Source of the DNA: Apiotrichum sp. Y4204
Taxonomy: Eukaryota > Basidiomycota > Tremellomycetes > Trichosporonales > Trichosporonaceae
Direction of reading: 5' to 3'
Length of the DNA: 64,000 nt
NCBI GenBank assembly: GCA_025531455.1
Contig: JAMYHL010000118.1
Location: 58,888-122,887 of the forward strand
Shown one piece after another: positions 33,416 to 45,735 of the stretch. Below the pieces are notes generated by a model. It was not told the origin of the DNA. It was given only the letters and a program-made list of their open reading frames with translations, and ran no database searches. A program made the translations under genes and the position numbers. Positions within the stretch are counted from its first letter, which is position 1. Each line of letters opens with the position of its first letter.

Positions 33416-33421
33416 CACGTG
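33416..33421. promoter_or_regulatory. CACGTG E-box in the COG3 upstream region
   Basis: The core lies in the 8-bp palindrome TCACGTGA, next to TTTATAG, about 315 bp before the COG3 start. It is a possible bHLH (Cbf1-like) site. Confidence 0.3.
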
Positions 33422-33734
33422 ACCCACCTTGAGCAGTGGCGCGTGCGCGCCTTGCTACGCTTGGCTTCGAGTGTACGAGTGTTTGGCCAGCTGGTGCGCC
33501 TAGAAGCAAAAGAAAGGGAAATAGGTGTTAAGATCCGGAGATCCAGTTGTTGTGGATGAGTGGCGTCTTTGGTGCGGATCGTGCGGAGGCGTGGATACGC
33601 GTGGATATGCATGGATGGGGTCGATGAGGTCGATGAGGTGGTGACGTGAGGTCATGTCCACCGGAGGACAGAGTCTGTCCGAGTGATTTCACTGACTTTG
33701 CCTTCCACCTTCGTCCTCTCCTCTTGCTACTCTC

Positions 33735-36558
33735 ATGTCGCGTCCATCGACGCCCGGAGGGTTCAACCTCCGTCGCCAACCTATCGGGAGTGGGCAGGTA
33801 TCACGAACGAGCACACCGTTATCGTCCAAACCCGTCATCTCTCTCGAGGAATGGGAACGCAAGTCTCCCTTGTCGGACTCGCAAGTCCGTAGTATCTCGT
33901 TGGTCAAGGAACAGTTTGGTGAACGACCACTACCGGAGAAGGTGAGGCCAAAGCTTCTCATTTCTACGACAGCGCGTTCAGCTGCTCACCATCTCAGTTT
34001 ACAGGCGGAGAGCAAGCTCAGTCTGGAAGCTCACGGCCCACGACCCCAGCATTGGGAGGTCGGGGACGGTTCAATGTCCACTCGCGATCCGGCTCAGGTA
34101 CTTTGCTGCCTAGTACCCCGGCGTCTCCTGCACCCGGGCCCAGTGGGTTGAGCAAGGCGGACGCGGTTCATCCGACGAGCATCGTCACTCCTCAGCAGTT
34201 TCACGACCACTTCTCCGCACTGGCCCTGTCGGCAGAGCATGAGCAGGACAGCCTGTATCGCGAACACCTGACCGAAATTTCCGGACTGCGAGAAAAGTGC
34301 GACGGACTCATTGAACTGCTGGATGAAGGTGAAATGGAGGTTGGGGCAATGCTCAAGGCGCTGGAGTATGTGGAGGAGCGCAGCGAGAGCCTGCGAGGAG
34401 CGTGTGAGGATCTTCTGGAAGAGCAGGTGAGTACCGTTTACTGGCTGCGTTGCGCGCAGCACCAGGAAAAGCATCCCTTTCTGCAGTGTCACTGACAACC
34501 AGACGCATCTCCTCGACCACACCTCACAATTGGCCCATCGTCTGAGCTACTTCACCTTCCTCGACACAGCACAACGCACCTTGAACAATCCTGGAAATGA
34601 GATTGTTCTCAATTCCGATTTCTTGCCTATGGTTCGGCGGTTGGACGAGTGTATCAGCTATCTGGGAGAACATGTGGGTGCCTTTGTTTACGTCGCACTG
34701 ACCCATCAGCGCGACTTCAAGGACGCCGAGCTCTACCTCATTCGCTACCAACAATGCATGACGCGCAGCATGACCCTCATTCGCCTTCACTTCGTCTCTA
34801 CTATCAAAGCTCTAGGCATGGAGATTGGGAAGCGCATGGCTGATAAAGTAGGTTTCGAGTCTGCTCGTCGACTAACTCCAGGAACTATCCGAGATGACCA
34901 CTCGAGGTCTCCTGTACAATCGTTTCTCATCGCTATCCGCCTCGCTCCGCCCCCTTATCGCTGAACTTGAAGAGAGGATTTCGACAAATAAGGCCGAACT
35001 CGAGCAGATTCTAGCTGATTGCCACGTCGCTTGGGTCAGCACTCGTCAGTCGCTCATGGTCGGCCGTGTGGCAGAGGAAGTCGCTCGGCTCAATCCCGTC
35101 CGCGGGGATCTCGTCGACCTCACTCGTGCCGGCTGCAGCTACCTGAAACAGACATGTTTGGACGAGTTCAATCTCTTCAAACAATTCTTCCTCTCCGGCG
35201 AACCTCAGCTTTACGGTTTCCTCGAAGCGTTGTGCGATCAGTTGTACGACCACATTCGACCTCGTATCCTCCACCAACCATCGCTCACCGTGCTTCAGGA
35301 GGTGTGCACAGTTCTGCAGGCGTTGATGGTGCACGATTTCGCCGAGGATGACGACCCTGACGAGGCAATTGTCTTCTCTCCTGAATCCACGATCATGCAG
35401 TCTCCGATGGCAGACGGTGGTGATTACTTTGGCTCCATGTCGCCGAGTAGATCATACCGTGCGGGTGCCGCTCTGACGCTCACGTCTACCCGGCAGTCGT
35501 CAACGACTGTGGCCCCTGCATCGAGGCGAGTCCGACAACCATTGGCCCGACTCCACACCGAACTACTGTTCAAGATGGTTCTTCAGGACGCCCAGACTCG
35601 ACTCGTGTTCCGTGCCCAGGCCCTCATCCAGGCGGATGTTCAGTACTATGTCCCGAAACCGGAGGATCTCGATTACCCCGACAAGCTTGGCTCAGGTACA
35701 ACCAAAACTCCGTCGAAGCGAGCCGGAGCGGCTACACTCGACTACGAGGACGATGAGCCTGCATTCCTGTCATTGCCGCCTGAAGCGGAACAGGATACAT
35801 GGTACCCTACGTTGCGTTCAACGCTCACGGTCCTCGCTTGTCTGTATTCTTATATCGACGAAGCCGTGTTCACGGACCTTGCCCAAGAGGCCGTTTTAAC
35901 CTGTCGCCAGAGTCTTTCGTCTGCTTCCGATCTCATCAACGCTAAGGAGCGTCCCGCGGATGCGAAGCTCTTCCTTGTTCGTCACCTGCTCATACTCAAG
36001 GAGATGACGGCGGGATTGGACCTCGGCCGGGCACGTCAAAGGGATTGGGTTGGCGTGACCGACTTTTTGCGTTCCCTTCTCGACAACGCGACTTCACTTC
36101 TCGGTTATGGGCGATCTAACCCAGCTCGTGACTTTGCCCCAGATGTCAAGACCGATCTGGATCGCGAACTGAAGCGGGCTTGTGAGGATCTCATTGCGCA
36201 GTGTATAACGGCCGCTACGGATCCCCTCCGCGCTTTCCTCGACAAGTGCAACAACCACCTCTCCGGTGGAGGCAAGGATCTGCCCGCCCAAGAGTGGGCC
36301 ACACCTACCTCGGTCATGACAGTTCACGACGAGTTCCGCAAGATCGCCGAAGAGGAGCTCAAGCGTTGGCGTGGCGAGCTCATGAAGTACCTCCAGGACG
36401 AGGAGACAGTGCGGGTCCTCGTGCCCCCGGTCCAGACAGGCATTGTGGACGTTTACCGCCAGTTCCACGACCTGGTACGCGCAGAGTATGACTTCTCAAG
36501 TGCGGCCGCCATCAGCACCCCGAGCGCGGTGGCTGCCCAGCTGAGTGAGGTCAAGTAG
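33735..36558 (+). CDS. COG3: Conserved oligomeric Golgi complex subunit 3 (Cog3/Sec34)
   Basis: Five exons (33735-33941, 33998-34426, 34503-34673, 34710-34847, 34882-36558) give 873 residues. The first ~110 residues are disordered. A conserved N-terminal coiled coil follows (YREHLTEISGLREKCDGLIELLDEG read across, then LEYVEERSESLR). The Cog3 core continues with LSYFTFLDTAQRTLNNPG, LYLIRYQQCMTRSMTLIR and YLKQTCLDEFNLFKQFF. Cog3 is in lobe A of the COG tether, which returns vesicles within the Golgi. The acceptor at 33996-33997 was picked because it alone keeps the frame into GGRGRFNVHSRSGSG. The 36-nt intron 34674-34709 has no in-frame stop. Confidence 0.92.
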
Positions 36559-37858
36559 AACACGTAGATCCCATAGTCTTGGTCAGATGTATATACCGGA
36601 CACGGTAGAGATTTGAGTGATCGTACGCCAACATTGGTTGTGACTCACAGGCTACTCTAGTAAAAAGTTAACTGGACACTTGCATGCTGTACAGTAAAAT
36701 AATCTGAGCCACCTGCCTCAAGGCCCTAGGCCCACCATCTCCGTCCTCGTCAAGTGAAGTGTCAACGAAATGAACAACGAGTTATCCGCCACAGATGCGG
36801 AAGCCGCTTCCATGTCGCCCTGTCCGGATTCGAGCGGGTCCGTCTTTGTTCTAGGCGCAGTCCAATGCCCGTTCCTCATGGTCGAGGCTCATCACATGTA
36901 CACAGGTGCGCTGTGGTCCTCGAATCGTCATTTCAGCCGTCGTTTCGGCCAAATGAACCTCACACTTGTTGTAGTTATCAGTGGCTCATATCGTATTATC
37001 CTAATTCACTTTCAGGCTTCCTGGTCCACAGCTCATGAATTGATGCGTCCCTGTATTTTGTCGCATCTCATTCTTCCAGCACAATACATCGGTAGCAGGT
37101 ACCGTACGATTTCTTTGACTTTTATTTCACTTTGTTTTCAGAACTTTTATTGCTCTACTTCTATCGAGTTTTTTTTTCTGCTTGTTTTTGTGGCATTTCA
37201 ATCCACGGTGAAGTTGTCAACGAAGTTGTCTGTCCTTGTATAATCAGAACGGCCAGATAACGCCGCCTCCAGAGGTGTCATGCGGAAAAGGTTCAGCGGG
37301 ACGTTGGTCTTTGGGTACCGTGCGCCAACATGTCGTTCCCGGAGGTGTGGCACTACAGAAACTGCGAAAGACCTGTAAACTCCGCCGCCGCCACATATGT
37401 ATCAGTCTTGGTCAGTGGATATCAGGAATACAGTCCGGCCTGTAATCCCAGATCAACGAAGTTAACAGGAAAAAGGAAGGAAAAACTGCTCGCGACTCAA
37501 GCTGCAACAGTCCCTCGCAACCCAGCGGTCGCAAACGTCTACAGTACTATACATGCATTGCATCATGTGCTCCACAGCGCCATCTACGGGCGACTGCGCT
37601 ATCCGTTCCTTTATGATTAGGCAGAGTGGGAACCGCATGCGTGGTTCAAACGTCTGTGCGTATAGGCTGTTCTTGATTGTGGCGTCCGCGTGGGTGCAGT
37701 GGGAGGGATACACGTCTGTGGCGGGCACAGTAGCGCATGTGTCTTAGTGCTCACATGTCTGCGCAGACAAGAGGTTTCGGGACCGACAGGTGGTATTGAC
37801 AACGCGCAGTGTCGTTGTCGACTTCCCCGCTGTCCGATGATGAACGGGGTGGGAGGGC
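36559..37858. other. Intergenic, 1.3 kb, with a T-rich island
   Basis: It lies between the COG3 stop and the SRP54 stop (convergent). From about 36950 to 37250 the sequence becomes visibly T-rich, with a T9 run near 37170. A 157-codon open frame spans 36770-37243, but its composition follows the base bias and I do not accept it as a gene. Confidence 0.45.
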
Positions 37859-39943
<2,085 letters not shown>

Positions 39944-40489
39944 GACGAAAGGTGTTGGGGAGTGGTTAGATGGAGGAAGAGTTGTGATGACAAGCTGGAA
40001 CACGAACGAAGTCGATGTGGCCCCTCAAGTCGCCTCTCTGTTCATTCGACATTCCGTGCCTGACCGTGGCTGATCTCGTGGCCACTAGACCTCGCCAAGA
40101 TTCACGTGATCTTCTGACATGCTATAGGCCTTGCCACTGATTCAGACGCCTATTTGAAGTTAGGCTTGAAATTAGATGATTGACTAGACCTGACGCGGAC
40201 GCGTCTTATTCAGTTTTTGTTTGTAATATGCTAGCAAATGCTAGTGCATTATGCATTACGAGATATGGGTGTGGGGGGTACATACTCGACGCTCAAGCTC
40301 AGCATGCTCAGGCACCTGTCCATCTCGTGGCCACTGGTTGTAGCTGGTACCCTGGTAAGGTGGTGACGAGCTGGACGAGATCAACAATCCTTCAATATCC
40401 AGTCGATGCTGCAAACCATCACTCTCTCTCTTCTCCTTTTATCAAACATCTTCCCACCACATTTACCGGTATCCCCGGCTCGTCCATGA
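39944..40489. promoter_or_regulatory. Divergent SRP54/PPG1 intergenic region
   Basis: 546 bp with a CACGTG core at 40103-40108. A pyrimidine-rich stretch precedes the PPG1 ATG. A second ATG at 40486, out of frame by one, overlaps the PPG1 leader by 4 bp. Confidence 0.5.
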
Positions 40490-41827
40490 ATGGCACCCTT
40501 CGACCTCGATGCGTGCATCGACCGGCTCCGGGACAAGCAGTTGCTCGGCGAGCCGCTACTACGCGAAATATGCGAGAAGACAAAGGAGGTGCTGATGCGC
40601 GAGTCGAATGTCGTGCACGTCTCATCACCAGTCACAGTTGTCGGCGATATCCACGGCCAGTTTCATGATCTTATTGAGATCTTTAGAATTGGAGGACCAG
40701 CGCCAAGTACAAACTACCTCTTTCTCGGTGAGTGGCGGGACGGAAGTCGGGTCGGCAACAGTGTCACAACCGTTCGCCTTCATCATTCGGCGCGGTCCGG
40801 CACCTTAATCATCTTACTTGCTTCGCGTCACTAACACCTTCAGGGGACTATGTCGATCGCGGTCTTCACTCCGTCGAGACTATCTCCCTTCTCACATGTC
40901 TCAAACTACGATATCCTGAGCGTATACAGCTCATCCGCGGAAACCACGAGTCGCGGGCTGTTACACAAGTGAGTGTAATGTTCTAGGTTCACGACGCGGA
41001 GATGATAAATTACTAGAGGAATTCCTGATCCTTGTGACGTGAGGTGTGGGTGCGTCTGCTGTGGTATATTGTCTCAGTGGCAGGAACCCGAGGCGCCCCA
41101 AAGAACGGATGTCTGAGCGTCCCCTTCAGCATCGTCGCGCGCGCATCGAGAACTGACTCTTCAGACATATGGGTTCTACCTCGAATGTACGCGCAAATAC
41201 GGTTCACCAACAGTGTGGCAGTACTTCACAGACATGTTCGACTTTCTCACACTGTCGGTCGTGATTGACGACACCATCTTCTGCGTGCACGGCGGACTCA
41301 GTCCAAGCATTCACCATATCGACCAAGTCAAGGTCATCGACCGATTCCGTGAGATCCCACACGAGGGACCGATGGCAGACTTGGTCTGGAGCGATCCAGA
41401 TGCAGAAAAGGAGGATTTCGCAATCTCACCGCGTGGGGCAGGATATACCTTTGGCGCCTCGATCGTCAAGAAGTTCCTCACTCTGAACGGCATGAACCAC
41501 GTCCTGCGGGCACACCAGCTCTGCATGGAAGGATATAGTGTCCTGTACGACGACCAACTTAGTACGGTGTGGAGTGCACCAAATTACTGTTATAGGTAAG
41601 TCAGGTGGCAAAGGTTACCCGTCAAGCAACGCACTGACCCCACAGATGCGGCAATATGGCATCCATCCTCGAAGTGTCCCCTGGCGGACAACGATTCTTC
41701 AACGTATTTGACGCGGCACCAGAGAACGAGCGTGACGGACCAGGACAGCAGCAGAACCAAAAGGTGGGTCTTAACTCTATATGAATGACCCATTGACACA
41801 TAACAGGCGATAGAGTACTTTTTGTAG
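40490..41827 (+). CDS. PPG1: PP2A-like Ser/Thr phosphatase, Ppg1 type
   Basis: Five exons (40490-40727, 40844-40968, 41165-41595, 41646-41763, 41807-41827) encode 310 residues. Phosphatase motifs are complete: [31 protein letters not shown] and [11 protein letters not shown]. Specific words such as [23 protein letters not shown] and [19 protein letters not shown] match Ppg1 better than PP2A, PP4 or PP6. Yeast Ppg1 works in the Far/STRIPAK-type complex and in glycogen and mitophagy control. The last exon is 21 nt and codes AIEYFL, the conserved C-terminal leucine tail. Reading into the preceding intron would replace this tail with VGLNSI. ATG 40490 is chosen over the overlapping 40486 because it alone opens the family frame. 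Confidence 0.9.
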
Positions 41828-42358
41828 AGGCATAGCAGAACACCCCAGCCCGGAGCAGAGCTCAAGAGCAAAGAGCATACGGCCACCCAGCATTGTAGAA
41901 GTCTACTCGTCATGTACTACCCCGCCCTCCAAGCCTGTAGCTTGTTGGCGTTGTCAAGAATTTAAGAGAAACACCTTTTCAGTGATCCCAGCATGGCCAG
42001 CATACGGCGATGTCATTCATCCCTCTGTCCAGCCGCGAAGACGAGAAATGTGATGCTACATTCACAATCCAATGATCCAATAAATTACCAGACTTGACTG
42101 AATCCCAAGATGCTAACTATCGTCTATCCACTATTATATCCGCTCCGCGGGGCTCCGGCTCAAGTGGATCGGCCAGAGGTCGTACGTCGCGACATGGCAT
42201 ACAGAAGGGCCAGGGGCCAGCTGGGAGGAAGTTCTATCTCCATCTTCACAAGGTTGCCCCAGTGGCAACGTTCACGCGTACTCGCTCGTCCGCGCAATGA
42301 TCCTCGTGTGCAATGTTTGCGAACTCGTATGCTAAACTGACGAGCATGGTCTGCCCAT
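41828..42358. other. Intergenic between convergent PPG1 and methyltransferase
   Basis: 531 bp between two stop codons. No gene or strong repeat is seen. Confidence 0.4.
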
Positions 42359-43326
42359 CTACCACTCCATAGCCAAAAACAGGCTGTCGACCAAGTCGAA
42401 GCTGCGGCCTTGAACAACTCCCGGCGCTCCGCTCATGACGTACTCCATCGTAGGAAGCTTCCACTCGTGGGTTACCCTCCACCGGCGGCAGATGAAGAGT
42501 TTGACCTCGTCGTCCCATCCACCGTCGGTTACCGGCTCGGAGCGGAAGTACCGGCTGAACGAATCGAAGAACGACTCCTCGAGACTGAGAGTGCGTGATT
42601 TCCCTTCAACGTCAATTATGAGTTTGATAGGGCTGCACTCAACTCACATGCGAGGATGATCTCTGGCCCAAATACTTCGCTGTCTTCTGGCAATGGCCCT
42701 ATCGGCTCAGTGATCTCCAGCAGAGTTCGCAGGAGGGATGGATACAGGTGGGGGAAGTAAACCTAAAGTTAGATTGGGTGATAAACTCCAAGCTCGAAAA
42801 TGATACATACCAGATCACAAAGAAGAAGATGCGTAAATGGACCATAGCGGCGGAGATGAGACGCGTCTTGGCCCCATGCTAGTGGCTGAACGACGACCTC
42901 GGCATGCTGTCCCTCGGTTCTTGCTCCCTCACCGCTCGTTCGCCAAGTCTCCACACTCCTGTTGCACAGAGGCACAACATTGGGAAGATCAGTGAGGACA
43001 ACAGTGTCGGAGGGTAGCAGCCGCGCTGCAAGATGAAGTGACGCGAGCGCCTGGCCGGACCCCAGCTCGAGGATGCGGAAGGGCTTTCGTGCCTCTGCAT
43101 TTGCGAAGAGCGAGCACGGCGGCGACCCCGGGCCGCGGGGGGTGAGGTACGCCAGTAGCGGACCGCTCGCCTCCCACACTCGTCCCGCAATGCCGTATCG
43201 CCCAATCGCCTCCTTCTGGGCGTGCGCGTCCGCGTCCGCTGCCGCCGCCGTGCCGCTCAGATGAAGTGGGCGGATATCGAGATTCGTGGGGAAGTTTGGG
43301 TCGGCGGAGGGCTGGGGGACAGTCAT
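42359..43326 (-). CDS. Family 16 (METTL21/EFM-like) protein lysine methyltransferase
   Basis: Three exons (42811-43326, 42648-42762, 42359-42603) give 291 residues. A Rossmann SAM-binding fold is shown by FRILELGSGQALASL (motif I), VVLTDLPNVVPLCNRSV, and LLLCDLVYFPHLYPSLL, the post-motif of this group. The C-terminal part reads IILAWKSRTLSLEESFFDSFSRYF, typical of METTL21-like enzymes, which methylate lysines on chaperones and translation factors. The acceptor of intron 2 (at 42604-42605) was chosen over a closer CTCAG because only it restores that sequence. The substrate cannot be told. An upstream in-frame Met is possible but lies outside the conserved part. Confidence 0.82.
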
Positions 43327-44139
43327 TTCGATGAGCGCGTCGGTTAAGTTATCCGACACGAGTAAATTAAGTTGTGTTGTTATGAATGGAGGACAGTGCT
43401 GTCGTCTATGAGTCAAACGACTCTGCTTGTCGTGTCATCGAGCTCGATGTCGGCACAAGTTCTATCCTCAAGAGCCCTTGGTCTGAATCAGCGTGGAACC
43501 AGATGCGGGACCCCACATGTGATAACACTGTCAAACGGTAAAACAGGCACGGCTGAATTTAAAAATAAACAAGTCGTTTTAAACTCTGTGCTCGGAGGCG
43601 TGAGTATCGCTTACAGTGTTAACGCCGATAATGCCACGTGGAGGTGTGCCACATCGGAGTTAAGATGTGACTTGTAATTCCGTCGGCACCCTAGCGAATT
43701 TGAGGGTTTGGTGTGGGGGAGTTGATTGCCGGTGACATTTGCCTTTTGAGTGGGTGTGTGCATGGCTGTGTAAGCTGTAGAGACTTGGGCGACAAGCACA
43801 GGGCGTGGGTCCATAGGTAGGGGGGGTTGGCTGAGAGAGGGGGAGAGGGAGTCGCTGGGTAGCTGGCTGACAGGACCATTGTTGGCTGGGCTGGGCGTGG
43901 CTCGCTGGCTGGTTGGCTGTTGCTTGGGAGAGGAGAGGCATGCTGTACGCTGCACGCTGGTCGCTGGTTTGCTGGGCAGTGGCGCCTGGAAATGTCTCTG
44001 CTGGCTGAAGGTCACAGTTCTGCAACCGTCAAGTCTCTGGACACCCCACACCCACAAAAGTGCGCACCCGCTCGCCGCCATCACCGACGGCGACGACGAC
44101 TAGACCCCCGCTCGCAAGCATACTGACTGCTTTCCACAG
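43327..44139. promoter_or_regulatory. Divergent methyltransferase/eL6 intergenic region
   Basis: 813 bp. From about 43800 to 43990 the plus strand is rich in GGCTGGCT-like words and G runs (TAGGGGGGGTTGG near 43815). CACGTG occurs near 43636. No gene is seen. Confidence 0.5.
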
Positions 44140-45381
44140 ATGGCTCGCTCCACCCCGATCTCGCGCAACGTCGGCCGTCTGAGCCGCTCGCAGGTCGCTG
44201 CCAAGCGTGGTCTCTACAAGGGTGAGGCCCACCGGGGCGGATCGACATCGGATGACATCGAGGCGCGAGGCTAGGACTGGAGATGGAGCGCGTAAAAGGA
44301 GGCAGGCGGAAATGGGGTTTGGGGGAAGCGGGGACGCAGATGGGTGAAAGGTCGCATGGGCAACTGTGAACGAGCGCCGAATGTTCGGCGTTCGCATCGA
44401 GGATGCGCTGTGCATGCCTGGAGACCTGCTGTCGCCGCTTCGTTTCGACCCTGTTGTGCACTTCCACACGGCGAACTGATCGTGTGGACTCCGGAAGCCA
44501 GTCCTAGTGCATCATGTCCTGGAACATCTGATGTGGAAGAGCCCCCAATTCGCGCCCGAGCAGCACGCTGACTGTACAGGCAAGAAGACCGCGCAGGCCC
44601 CTGCCAAGACCGAGGCCCCTACCACCGTCGAGAAGACCGTCGGTGGCAAGGCCAACGGCTCGAAGCGTGTCATCCCCGCCCAGAAGGCCTCGAAGTACTA
44701 CCCCGCTGAGGACGTCCGCGCCAACAAGGTCTCGCGCAAGGCCGCCGGCAAGACCAAGCTCCGCGCTTCGATTGCCCCCGGCACCGTCCTCATCCTCCTT
44801 GCCGGTCGCTTCGCCGGTCGCCGTGTTGTCTTCCTTAAGCAGCTCGACTCCGGCCTCCTCCTCGTTACCGGCCCCTTCAAGTGAGTCGCTCGCGGCGGCT
44901 ACAGTGCCATCACTGGACGAGCGTGCACGGAGTAGGCATCCTGAGGGCGTCTGTTCTCGTCCCTGGAGATGAGCAGCCGTCCGGGGAAACTCTGTCGCTC
45001 TGCGTTGATACCACTTCGGCCGAAGTTGCGCTTGCGAAGCCATGCTAACAATACAGGCTGAACGGCGTTCCCCTTCGCCGCGTCTCGCAGGCTTACGTTA
45101 TTGCCACCTCGACCAAGGTCGACGTCGCCTCCGTCAAGGTCCCCGAGACCGTCAACGACGCCTACTTCGCCAAGTCCAAGGCCGCTAAGTCGACCAAGGA
45201 GGGCGAGTTCTTCGGTGAGGGCAAGGAGAAGAAGGCCTTCCCCGAGGAGAAGAAGTCGGAGCAGAAGTCGGTCGACGGCCCTGTCCTTGACGCCATCAAG
45301 AAGGTCGACAACCTCTCGAAGTACCTCAAGGCTTCGTGGGGTCTCTCCAAGGGCGACCGCTTCCACGAGCTCAAGTTCTAA
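44140..45381 (+). CDS. RPL6: 60S ribosomal protein eL6
   Basis: Three exons (44140-44221, 44580-44880, 45057-45381) encode 235 residues. It starts [18 protein letters not shown]. The core has [56 protein letters not shown] and [13 protein letters not shown], all typical of eL6. The end reads [18 protein letters not shown]. It belongs to the large ribosomal subunit. Codon use is strongly biased to C- and G-ending codons, as expected for a highly expressed gene. Introns 1 (358 nt) and 2 (176 nt) are long for this genome, a pattern often seen in ribosomal-protein genes, but I found no convincing snoRNA boxes in them. Confidence 0.96.
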
Positions 45382-45735
45382 GTTATCTGTATCTGTTGGG
45401 TTTTAGCATTACGACCAGACACAACAAGCAACAGTGACCTTGGTTCGCGGGCGCGCGGGGCATGGTGATGCATGTACTACCTTCTCGATAGAGTGGGGTG
45501 TGAGACTTGCAACATCGCCGGTGCAAGTGTAACGCGGTAGTCGCTCTGGTGATGAGCCGGGAGGTGGACCAAAGGGGCTTGGATGCTCGTGTTGATCTGG
45601 TTGCGGACTGACATCATACTGATGGAAAAGATGGAGCAAAGGAGATGCAATGCGATGGTGCTGCGCGGTCATGCTCACAGCATCAATGTTATACAGTGCA
45701 TCACTGTTCTAAACTAGATTGTCATAACTACTAAG
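45382..45735. other. Intergenic between convergent eL6 and ATR
   Basis: 354 bp between stops. No gene or repeat is seen. Confidence 0.4.

Larger units (their letters stand above)
32249..33734. other. Divergent septin/COG3 intergenic region
   Basis: 1.49 kb. It contains TATATAT at 32314-32320, about 70 bp before the septin ATG; a (TGG)7 run at 32515-32536; and a palindromic CACGTG at 33416-33421 on the COG3 side. No gene is seen. Confidence 0.5.

Noticed and set aside
36770..37243. 157-codon plus-strand frame after COG3
   Set aside because: The amino-acid content follows the T-rich DNA and there is no recognisable domain.
44881..45056. Possible C/D snoRNA in eL6 intron 2
   Set aside because: CTGA and ATGA words are present but in the wrong order and without a closing stem.
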